DNA of 64,000 bases. Source: Diprion similis (taxonomy: Eukaryota; Arthropoda; Insecta; Hymenoptera; Diprionidae). The notes under the pieces were generated by a model. The model was not told the origin of the DNA. It worked only from the letters and a program-made list of their open reading frames with translations, and searched no databases. The translations under genes and the position numbers were made by a program. The stretch covers positions 13,006,501 through 13,070,500 of the forward strand of contig NC_060107.1 of the NCBI RefSeq assembly GCF_021155765.1, in the 5' to 3' direction. Shown piece after piece: positions 40,973 through 52,060 of the stretch (position 1 is the first letter of the stretch; every line of letters starts with the position of its first letter).

Positions 40973-41638
40973 CAACAGAACAGAATTACAACCATCATCA
41001 TTATCATTTAGGCGAAGGGATGAGAATAAGTTCACTTGTAAATATTCAACTGAGCATGTAATAATAATGATAATCGCCTGCTTTGTTCAGTAAACTCAGT
41101 GATTGATGTGTTGCGAGTGCGAGTGTGATGTCATTCTTTGTACATAATTACATACATATACATGTACATATATATAAAATAATGTAAACCAGAGTCAAGC
41201 CATCATCAGAAGCACAATATAATTGGAAAAGAAATTGAAAATAATAACTGAATGAGAGAGATTGAACGTAATTATTGATCATTGCATTTTAACGTGAATG
41301 TAAATATGAATGATGATACTAAAAGTTGAAAAAAAAAAAATTGAAAAAAAAAAAATAATAATACCCTGTGTAATTTTAATAGAAAATTTTTATACAATGG
41401 CTCTTCATAAGTTCAAACGTTATTTTTCTCATCGTAAGGAAAAGAAAACAATAATAATAATAATGAAATGAAATGAAATGATATGATATGAAGACGAAAG
41501 GGCATTTTGTGATAAGAAATACATCGTATCGAATGATATTTCTACTCTTCATCTGCTGCATAAGCCCATTTCCATGTACACTATATAACTCACACGTGTT
41601 TCATTGTATTTTGATTCTGATGGCATACAACGATTTTC

Positions 41639-41659
41639 AAAAAAAAAAAAAAAAAAAAA
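41639..41659. repeat. A21 homopolymer
   Basis: An uninterrupted run of 21 adenines in the me31B 3' flank. Confidence 0.85.
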
Positions 41660-41798
41660 TGTGTTTAACAATGAAAATATTACTAGTTGATTGTGGCTTG
41701 ATTTTGTTGCCTAATTATGTCATACAACTCTGAAATTCAAATCACTTTTCAAGCAAATTGTTTATTTTATGTTCACACAGTAATTACATCGTGATTAT

Positions 41799-41800
<2 letters not shown>

Positions 41801-41829
<29 letters not shown>
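41801..41829. repeat. T29 homopolymer
   Basis: An uninterrupted run of 29 thymines, followed by further T-rich sequence. Confidence 0.85.
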
Positions 41830-42128
41830 CCTTTTTTTCTTTTCTTTTACTTTAGTTGAACGCGATTCGATTTTGTATAATATTGTGATTGAGAATCAGA
41901 AGTTGTAAAATTGACTAGTTTTATACAATTATTTTTATAAATAACTGGCTGGTGGAATTTCCTTCAAATTATTGTCTTCTTCCATTTCTTTCACGTGGGA
42001 TTTTATCCTCAACGGAGAAGAATAGAAATTTATCTGATTCGCATTTCGTGCAGTTCATCACACAAATACTACCTACCTACGTTTCATAATGTCGTTACTG
42101 AATATTCGGGAAATAAGGAGTAATTCAA

Positions 42129-42200
42129 TATATATATATATATAAATTGATATATATACATGCATATATACTTATATAATATAAATATATGTATATGTAT
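42129..42200. repeat. TA-rich microsatellite block
   Basis: Interrupted TA repeats with ATGTATAT words over about 70 bases. Confidence 0.75.
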
Positions 42201-43510
42201 TGTATCACGAACCACCAGCCTATGACTTAGATTTATAAAACGAACTTCATACACCATAGGCAATAGTTAAATATTTCATAATTAATGAATGACACAAATT
42301 AGGTATGAAATATTTATACTCTAAAAAGGAATGGTTTACAATACTCGTTATTTTGTACAATTTAGTTCCAAGTTTTCTGGCTTTCATTATTTAAAAAAGG
42401 TAACCTGACTGACCCAAACTTTGCCGTCAACTGTTTGGAATATTGTTCTTATATTGCTGTCGATTACCCCGTAAATTCCATTTGTTTTGGCCAATAAACT
42501 GTACAACATTAGCATGTTCGTTATACGCAAGTGTATATCTATAATGTGCCTGAATGCAAAGATTTATTCAAAATATATTAATGGCTATGTAAAAAAAAAA
42601 AAAAACAAACAAACAAACAAAAAAAAAAAATTTTCATCTCACGTTCGGAGATTTCAACGTTATAAATAATATTTTGCTTGGTTCTCCAAGAGAATAATCA
42701 CGACCAAAGATACAAAATCTATTAACGAACGGTGTAGTGAATTTTTGCCAAATATAATTCTGAGTGAATGTTAATCACGTTGATAAACTTCGATTGAATG
42801 AATACTGCGCAGTGGCATTGAAATTATTGTTTGAGGAATTTTCAATTTGAACTAGGCGAAGAATTTGTACATATATAATTAATATACATAGGTAGTATGC
42901 TCCCAGGAAAATGTGGCGGCGCAGAACTTTGATTCCGAACAACTACACTTGCGTATGATTGTTATTATTATTAATATTTTTTTTTTTTTTTTTTTTTTAA
43001 TTATTATTTTCTTTTTCTTAATTATTATTCTTTGTCTCGTCGATCAATTAAAAATATTTAAAGCGTATCAATGAATCGATTTTTCTTAAGCTGTTATATT
43101 TTGATCCAATTTCGAACAATTATCAGGTGAACTTATATATTTCATCTTATCGTGGATCAAATTTGACATTTTGTGTTTTTTGTGCCAAGCGTACCGTAGA
43201 AATTGATATTCAATTTTACGTGTCACAATCCTTCGAATCGTTGCAAGGAAAGAGGGAAGAGACGGAAAAAAAAAAAAACAAACAAACAAACAAACATACA
43301 TACGGCTAATTTTACTGTATAAAAGCAACTTTTGAAAATTTATTCGTTCATCACGCACGTATTATAAATAATTCTTGACTTTTATGTTACACATATATAT
43401 TCATTTATCAATCGTAGGGTTACTCTCCTCGTTTATTTATTTATTTACTTGATTAATTGTACGAAATTCAAACGGGTTTCGGGTCTTAATATGTGCAGCG
43501 ATAGCCGAAC

Positions 43511-43548
43511 AATGAAAAATGAAAAATGAAAAATGAAAAATGAAAAAT
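43511..43548. repeat. Seven-base tandem repeat (AATGAAA)n
   Basis: About 5.4 near-perfect copies of a 7-base unit. This differs from the mono- to tetranucleotide repeats around it. Confidence 0.85.
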
Positions 43549-44070
43549 ATCAGTATCAGAGTTACGAAAAATTATAAATTCTATAATCCCCCAAGTATTG
43601 TAAACCAATCTTAAATTAAATATTGGGCAAAGTTAATTGCCTTGTCACCGCGGTGTTGCCAAATCATTGACATCGCTGTAAAATTTGAATGTTTTTAAAG
43701 CATTCTAAGGTATCCATATACCACCATCATATGGATGTTGTTGAAACAAAGAAGCAAAACAAAACAAAAAACAAAAAAAGAAAGAAAAAAACAAAAAAAA
43801 AAACAAGTAATAAAGTGATTGGATTCCGAATGAATCACGGAACCTAATCCAAAAGCCAAGCATCTGCCATAATTATGTACTGATGAAAAATTATGTATTA
43901 TGGCAGTTGTTCGTCGTTTGAAAAACTTGAAAGTTTTTCACAATTCTTTTTTTTCTGATCAAGAACTTGAAGAAAAAAAAAAAAAACAATCAAAACTAAA
44001 TTTTCAGAGAGAGATCATCCCCATCTTCTCTCTTTTATACCGATTTCTTCGAAGAAAAAGATGAAAAAAA

Positions 44071-44094
44071 ACACACACACACACACACACACAC
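44071..44094. repeat. CA microsatellite
   Basis: About 12 CA units preceded by an A-run. Confidence 0.85.
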
Positions 44095-44826
44095 ATACAA
44101 AAGATACAAATGTGGTTTCAAATTTTTGAAAACATTTGTCAAGTTTTTCCAAATTTATTTCCAGTAAACAGCTCAGAGATCTAAAAATATCTCTTAGATT
44201 CAAACAGCTTTATTAATTCAACTATTTCACTCTCTGGGTACGAGTATTATCTGTATATTATGGTTGAAATCGTACGCAGTTATATGAAAACAAACAAGAA
44301 AGAAAAACAAAAAAATTATGAAAATTTTCTATACAAACATTATAGCTGCGTGTGGCAACCGTCAATTTATTTTTATTTTTTATTTTTTTTTTCCCATTCT
44401 CCTGTAATCTCAGTTTATTGATATTGTATTACATGAGTGATCGATCAGTGTAAGTCGATATATCTCTAGAACGGCAATCGTCAATAGTTCATGAAATTTT
44501 TTTCTTCTTTATTTTGATTATTTAATGTTAAATAATCTTGAAAAGCAACTGGATTAAATCAAATTTACAACTTCCTGTAGTGCGTATGAACTTTCGATGT
44601 CTAATTTTTATTAGAAATTTTTTTTCCACACCCTTCTACGTTGAAAATTAAAAACCGCATTAAGAAGTTTATAAGAAAAAGTAAAGAACGAATGATATAC
44701 CGGGGAAAAAAAAATTTTGCGCCGCATATCCTATGAATTCATTTTGAATTCGATGATCTTTTTTTCTTCTTTTTTTTTTTCCGGTATCGTCGAAGTACAT
44801 AAATTTTTATGAATTTTTGCAACTTG

Positions 44827-44850
44827 TTTTTTTTTTTTTTTTTTTTTTTT
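44827..44850. repeat. T24 homopolymer
   Basis: An uninterrupted run of 24 thymines. Confidence 0.85.
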
Positions 44851-45093
44851 CTCCTTGTCACTGTATATCACGAATTTGTCATGTATTGTATATTTACCGT
44901 TATAAATTTATTTCGAGTATGATGTTTGAAAAGAAATTTTTTTTTTTTTTTTTATATATATATATATAAAAATTCGATTCCTCGCTAGAGGTAACAGAAA
45001 ATTTCCTGAAATAGTAGGGGAGGAATTCGTCTACCGTAGTTACAATTTTTTCTCGCAGAGGTGAAGATCTCTTCTACAATAGTTCTTAAAGAA

Positions 45094-45115
45094 CCCCCCC
45101 CCCCCCCCCCCCCCC
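45094..45115. repeat. C22 homopolymer
   Basis: A pure run of 22 cytosines in otherwise AT-rich DNA. The run length could carry sequencing error. Confidence 0.85.
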
Positions 45116-45302
45116 AATTTACTCCCCCATTAATGATAAACAAATAAAAAATAAAAACAATACACAAAAAAGAAACGTGGAATTCAAACAATCGTTTTCG
45201 CTTGGGCTGTAAATGTTTTTCTGTCCTTCATGACATTTTTCATTTAAATTTTTATCTCTAACGTGTCATGGGAAAATATTTAAACTTTACTGGAAAGTGA
45301 TG

Positions 45303-45329
45303 AAAAAAAAAAAAAAAAAAAAAAAAAAA
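45303..45329. repeat. A27 homopolymer
   Basis: An uninterrupted run of 27 adenines. Confidence 0.85.
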
Positions 45330-46573
45330 CTTAGTTATCGTGTACAAGTCCCCGAAGCATTACTGATACTTCGAGTCTCCACAATCTGTTGCTCGCACAT
45401 TTAGGTAAAAAAAAAAAAAATTTCACAGAATGAGAAATAAACTTCAGAACAATTTGTACCGTTTAACACTTTACTGTATTCAATATTGAAACAATTTGGA
45501 TTTGTGAAAGCTATATGCGATCTGCATGAAATTATATTAACAACGCTGGTGGCTGATTAATATTCTGTATTGAAAAGTAAATTCAGTTTTATTACTTATG
45601 TCTTAATTAGTCTTTAACTAGAAAATCCTAATCTTATAAATTTAGAAAAAAACACGTAACATACAAACCGAGCAACAGATTAGATTATATGCGCCACGTT
45701 TATTACCAAATCGAAGTTGAGGAGACAAGAAAAGTTCAAATTCAAGAAACTGCAAATACTTTTTGAAATAACTTGGAAACGAGTTCCTGCAATATCAATT
45801 CATAGATTTTCACCGCAAGACTTGAACAAGGCGCAGATAAATTTTTTAAAATAAAATGAAAAATTGAAAAAAAAAAACAAACAAAAAACAAATTTAATGT
45901 CACATAACAGGTTTGTATCGCGCGTTGGAATATGTTATTCAACCTCTGTTTTTTTTTTTTATTTTGTAAACTTAAGATCGAAAAAAATCGATACAAACTT
46001 TGTCCTTGTCGCACTAAAGATTTAATTTTTTCAAATTTAGCATCGCAATTGTGAGTTGCAGTCTGTGATATAATTATTATAATAAATGTAAACTGTAAAG
46101 CATATGATGATTGATATCTAACAATAAGATTTAAAAGAAAAACAATCCATTCTTAAAATAGAGTTTATTTTAAACATTATCTTGAACAATTTATACTTAT
46201 TCACTTTTGGAGAAAGATTTTCTTTAATTATTAATTTTTTCATCTTTTTTTTTTTTTCTCTTTTAATTTCTGTTTTATTTGTATCACGGGCTGCAACTCG
46301 TATTTAAACTTTTCTGTAGTAATTTAAAAGACTTTTACCAGTCCATTTGATGTATGATCATCACTTACATAGTACATACATATTATAAATACAACTACAT
46401 GCATTTTATAGTTATTTTCTCTCCTGAGGAAACTCCAGGCTTGTTCTCTTTTAAATCTGTCAAGCAGAGACAAAAAAAAAAAGCCGTCCTATAAAATTGA
46501 ATGTTTGTTTTTCTACAGTATAATATGTATTCATTTCTGAAATTGTAAAGGTAGGTTCGTGTTGTATATTTTC

Positions 46574-46604
<31 letters not shown>

Positions 46605-47400
46605 AAATAAATAAAAAATAAACCATTTACCGATTTTTATTTGTTAATAATTATTTACGTTGAAACACGAACCATACCTATATTATGTGTATGAGTAAAA
46701 TGCATGTCAAAATTTTGATTCATCATGAAGGAATATGAAATTGCGATGCGTTCGTTCCTCAATAAATTTCAGATTCAGTATAACATTGGTTATTATGTGT
46801 CATACTTTATTTTGCGTACTTATTTCCCGTATCGATGAAAATATTATCTTTCCATTCCAATCCCTCGCATTTCCCACGGTAAATAAAGTTACCTGGCTGA
46901 TATATATATATATATATACATATATATACATATGTTGAACGTACGAGCAAATGATATCGACGAATACGTTAAAAAATTTCCAATCTCTGGCACTTTCCTT
47001 CGAATGAATGTATACAAATATTTCAACGTTTTTCTTACTTTCTAAAACTTATTGCAAGTTCGGGATAATGCTATTTCAAGTTTAAAGTTTCATGTTGGGT
47101 TGCACATTGCCGAAAAACAAATTTGTTTTTCACAGACTGAATGCGCAGACGTTTAAACGTTATAAATGTGCAAACGCTCAAAATAGCATAGAGTTTCATC
47201 GAGTTTTTGAATTTCAAATTTTCTTCTCTTCGAAGGACTTTTCTGTGTATTACAGTATACATGTATACATACATGAAGGCAGCAATTTAGAACTTGTGAA
47301 GAAAAAACTTACTAAATTGCAGAAAATTGTATAACCGACAATCGCAGTGAGAGCTGTGCCTCAAGTAACTAACTCCTCGGTGTCTGAAATCTTGTCCAAT

Positions 47401-49639
47401 TTTATCGGCAAATCAGAAAAGAGAAGACACTCGATAGCGAATATTGTTGAAAATTTGACTTTAGCCGCGCTTCACGCGTCGCTCTGAACATAGGCACACT
47501 GGATTCTGCTCAACGTAGGGCGGTTACGTTCAAAGCAAAAATCACCGACGTTAAATCCACAGTAAAAAACATCGCGTGAGCTACGCAGAAAATGAAATGT
47601 TTTTCTCACAGCAAATAGATATGAATATTCACTCGCCTGGTTCATAGATAATAATATATTGAAAATACCGCAGTATTGTCGAGCGTGTAAGATTTTTACC
47701 TTCGGCATTTATTCATTGCTTTACAAATCGCCATTTCATTGGAAAATCTGGAAGATAATCGGCAAGTCGATATTGTTTCCATCAAGCTCGTGTTACAGGC
47801 GCGGATACCATCGGACTGCTTATTTTTCGATACAAACATCGTTCGCCCTTGTAGACAATAACGGACGATAGTCGATAGATTATCGGAAAAAACGTCCTCC
47901 CTTTTTCCCCCCTCCTCTTCCGCGATTCGGCGCGTCTGGCCGTGGCCGAAACGAGGATTGAATTCAATTTTGGTACACAACAGTTCCGAGGGTTCGGTGT
48001 TTTACGCGTTTTGGTTATATGATTGAAGAAATACGATGACAGAAAGTCGGAGAGAACTGGGAATATAAATAGCGTTCAACGCATTCTTAACTGGCACTTT
48101 AATCTTTACGATCCGCAGGAGGCGAGGCTAGGCTACCTCGTCAGACGTATACAGCCTCCCTGATTTCGGATGGTCGCAGCGCCAAAAAACTACCATAAAT
48201 ATTTCCAAACCAACTGCGAGTCTGCAGGCTATTACAGGTGTTATAGCGTCGGAAAAAAATATATACCGTCGAGGGACAAGTTGAGCCAAACACGAATATA
48301 TATATATATATATATATATACGAGGTGAAAGAAGAGAGAGAGAATGAAGGAGAAGGGGGGGGGGGGGGGCGATGAGAGAGCAGTAAGCGGCACCCGCGAC
48401 GTCTTGTTATGATTAAGGGTGGAATTTAATGAAAGTACGACAATAGATGATAATATATAATTTTTCCTTCGCGTCCGCAGGTATGTGTGCATGTATTTAC
48501 ACACATGGAGCCTGACATTACGTTTTATATATGAGGGCACGTTGAGGGCCGTTGTAGGGAAAACCCTTCAGCCGAGTTGATTGTTGTTTGTGAAAATTAA
48601 AGCACGGAAATAGCGTGTTTGTGTCACGTTTCCGATTTTATATGTATACCTATCCTTATCGAAGCATAGATCTATTGAGGTATAATAATCAAGGCTCTGA
48701 GCTGGGTAGTTTGCAGACACACAAATGCCTCGAGGAAAAATAATACAGCCAGCCGCATTGAAGAGTTCGTTTCATGTGTATGCGGTCGTGAGAATTCTGA
48801 CACACATGTAGAGGATATAGTTTCACCATTTATTATTGAAGTACACATGGCGATATGCACGTGACAATGGGAGAAACGTGTTCAATAATTCATCAAAATG
48901 GTGCGAAATGCGGTCAATTTAATCGAGTGTGCATTCATGTGTATACAATAATCCATCCGGTTCAGTAACAAATATTTACCTATTTATGTATATATAGATT
49001 GTTTTTCGAAAACCTTTTCGGATATTTGATTTGTAATTACTGTACAGTCTTTAACTATTTTCTCTTTCTACTGTAACTGAAAAATATACTTCTGGATATA
49101 AAATAAAGATAAGTTTTGTAGCCGTAAGAAGAAAATCCAATATAAAGTATATTCTTTTGGATTATACGGTCACGCATATTATTTATTTATTTTTTTTTAG
49201 TTACTATCGCAGTGATTTAATGTCGATGCGACAATAAATTGAATGCAACAAAAAATGAGACGTTTGCAACTGCAGTAACAATGAGAAGTCATTTGTAGCA
49301 CACTTTCTTGTGATTCCGGCATTACTTCAACCCGCTGAGGTGCAACTTGGTGTCGAATCACCCATTACCACCTTACTAGCGTTGTCCTTAAACTGTGACT
49401 TCTTTCACATTAAGTTAAGTGTCACGGTATTTTCTTAAATCAAAATATCAACTGCAGTCTTAACAGTCATATTTTCGAAACTCTGACGAAATCATTTTAC
49501 TTGTACTTGCGAGACGGAACATTATTATTTTAATACGTTTTATTACCAAAAGAATTTATGGGTGGTTCACATCCAGGGTGGACTCGAAGAGAATTAAAAA
49601 TATGGTGGACCTCAAAGAGTTAACCCTTTTTTAACGATA
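47401..49639. other. Intergenic DNA between me31B and the kekkon-like gene, first part
   Basis: No supported gene. A block at 47440-48250 is richer in CpG than its flanks and could be regulatory. A TA run lies at about 48297-48320, followed by GA repeats and a G15 run (48355-48369). Open frames at 47472-47980 overlap on both strands and match nothing I know. Confidence 0.4.
48355..48369. repeat. G15 homopolymer next to TA and GA repeats
   Basis: Fifteen guanines, preceded by a GA-rich purine tract and a 24-base TA run. The purine tract is strand-asymmetric. Confidence 0.8.
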
Positions 49640-50240
49640 TTTATTTTGGATAAAGTTCCGAAAAGCCCATTTTTGGAATTTCGTATACCTATGTATTTTG
49701 ACTTGCTGATCACGAATATGATGGTGAAAATATCCGCAAATTTGATTTTCAAGATCAAAATTCACAAAAACCGATTCTTAAAAAGTTTTTCTATCTTATT
49801 TCGAGAAGTGTTGATCTAAGATTAAAAATGTTTTTCACACGAGTTGCAGCCTATAAAAAGACTGATCTCTTATGTTTCATCCAGATTATTTTGTCTGAAA
49901 TCATTTTTTCAAACTCCAACTTGCCCGGGATAATGTGTGTAAGTATACAATATCGAAACTAATGGACTCTTGGCAAAACATACTTATTTCAGCATTATCC
50001 CATTTTTTTCGAAAAAAAAAATAAAACGATTTGTGACAAAAACTGTAAAGATCAGTCTTTTTATAGGCCACAAGTATAGGGGGAAACATTTTTCTCGAAG
50101 ATGAACACTTATAGAAATAAAATAGAAAAACTTTTTGGAAATCAGTTTCTGTGAGTTTTGACTTTGAAAATCAAAATAAATGGGTACGCAAAATTTCAGA
50201 TTGAACGGAGTTACGGGCTTTTCAAAACTCCAAATTTATC
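49640..50240. mobile_element. Long fold-back element, about 600 bp
   Basis: Left arm (about 49640-49945) and right arm (about 49980-50240) are diverged reverse complements with only a short centre. Shared words in inverted order include GAAAAGCCC, AAAAAGTTTTTCTAT, CCTATAAAAAGACTGATCT and GGGATAATG. Neither arm codes for protein. It is similar in design to the element at 14442-15152, but the sequence looks different. A transcript would form a near-continuous hairpin of about 250-300 bp. Confidence 0.7.
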
Positions 50241-50437
50241 AGAATTTTCTAGTAACTTCAATAAATGAATTTTTTTATCAATGAAAAAAGATTTAATTCG
50301 ACAATAAATAAAATCAGAAGTATCAATTAATAAGAATCACATGGAATCGCCATCCGTTTATAGTAGTATACGGCGATGGTGGCTGGATTTTTTTTTATAC
50401 TCGACGGCGTTGAGATTTCATTGAAAAGGGGAAAGAT

Positions 50438-50488
50438 GTTCTCCTCGTCTACAGGAGAACGGGGTTATTGTCGGTCTGTAAAAGACCG
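50438..50488. other. Two adjacent small perfect stem-loops
   Basis: GTTCTCCT and AGGAGAAC (50438-50460, 7-base loop) are followed 11 bases later by CGGTCT and AGACCG (50472-50488, 5-base loop). Both stems are perfect. No RNA family was recognised. Confidence 0.45.
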
Positions 50489-51099
50489 CAGAGCGGCGAG
50501 GGTGAGAAATTTGCCTAATTCACGGAAATCAGAAGATATTTTGTGAAATCCGTGGGAACGATCGAGGTTCTTCCTCGTTGGAGTATCTCGAAAATCAGTC
50601 CGACTTTCTCTCAGTCGCCGCACACGAATCGTTCCCCGCATTTGAGTGGTGCCATCAACCGGAAGCGGTGGAATCAAAGGTTATTGATTCAGGCACTGAA
50701 TTAGGTCTAAAAGGCCTTTCAACGTAGATTTCTTCATAAATGCACCGTCCCTCCGCCGCTGTACAGACCCGTCGTTCCTCTCCTTGCCCTTCCCATCGTC
50801 GTTCGAACACCGCTATGCCATGAGCTAGCTGACAGATAAACCCATCAAGGCTCGGGTTGCCTTGGCATCGCCTGAGAAACAAATCCAGGTATTGTATACA
50901 GGCGTGCATATATCCCGAAGAATTAACAGCTGTACACACCGAATTTCCACACAAGCGCATTCATTGCACAGACTATAGCGCTCGTGTAGTAATCAGGCTG
51001 GAATAACACCTGAACGTGGATCTCGTCCATGTGCCCTGTAGGCACATGGGGTACATACACCTGTATAAACTATATAGCAGTGCATTTAACCACTTTGTG

Positions 51100-52060
51100 A
51101 AATAACCGTATATTTTAATGTGACGTAGCATTCGATACGTTGGAAAGATGCGCGCGCCTCTCCTCCCCTACCCCGTAGGGGTGGCCAGACCCGCGACAGC
51201 ATCGGGCAGGGGTTGGTTGCCCAGTGGCGGGGGTGATTTCGGTAGGGAGCGCGCAGTGTTCGCGAGTACAGGGGAAATCGGCTGGTATAGCTGCGAGAAG
51301 GGTGCGCCCTACTTCGAGTCAAGGAACGAACGCTTGGGCAGCGCGTTGTTTGTTTAAAAAGAAAAGAAATCTTTTCGCGACTAGTGCGAGTTGTGTCTCA
51401 TATCGAGACAAGTTTTTAGTGAAAGTGTTAAGCGGAGACTTGTCATAGTTGTAATTTAGATACGTTATTCATGTAGTCACTGTGGGAGGTAAGACTCCAA
51501 CGACGTTACGACGCTTGTTGTGATGATTTTCTCTCGTGTGTGGGACGTTTTATTATCATCTCGGAAACAGCGTCGTCACACGAGACGTTGGTGTGTATGG
51601 GGTTTGATTAGTCTTACCGTGGAGTGAAATAGGTTTTGTGCACACACGGTATAAATATATCAGATAGACAAACGTAGGCGGACGACGGACCCTTGGGAAC
51701 GAGACAATTCGCGAAGAGTTATATTGTATGTACGGCGATACGTGCGACGATACTTCTCTTGGTTCTTCTCGAGTGTTTTATTCGGGGGTAAAGTGCTCGC
51801 CGGAATCATGGCTGCTCAATAATATAATGGAAGGAATTCTATATCGTTCTTCTGAAATGTGACTGTCGGTGATTCGACTCGTACCGTACCGGGAGTCGGA
51901 AGGGATTTAAAATATAAGTTGAGTGAAAATGACTATCGCGAAAAGAATATTGGGCGCGGGGTTTGGTCGTGTAGTTGATGTAAAAGAAATGCCGCGGCTG
52001 GGTTAACGGTATGAAATTATCGCCGCGGGTCAACTGCGCGATAAAATAACTACAGTCATC
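51100..52060 (+). promoter_or_regulatory. CpG-rich promoter and 5' UTR of the kekkon-like gene
   Basis: From about 51140 to 51380 the DNA is GC- and CpG-rich, unlike the region before it, and likely holds the transcription start. A strong donor (GAG then gtaaga) at 51489 and an acceptor (taactacag) at 52055, five bases before the ATG, suggest a 5' UTR intron of about 570 bases. This is inferred, not proven. Confidence 0.45.

Larger units (their letters stand above)
40583..47400. other. Non-coding 3' flank of me31B, homopolymer-rich
   Basis: About 6.8 kb of AT-rich DNA without a supported gene. It includes the me31B 3' UTR, whose end is unclear because many AATAAA hexamers occur. Two Pumilio-type TGTAAATA words lie at 41037-41044 and 41299-41306. 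Pure homopolymers and short tandem repeats are unusually dense (listed separately). Open frames here are short and low complexity. Confidence 0.5.

Noticed and set aside
47472-47980. Possible minus-strand gene
   Set aside because: Overlapping short frames on both strands, no known domain and no clear exon chain.
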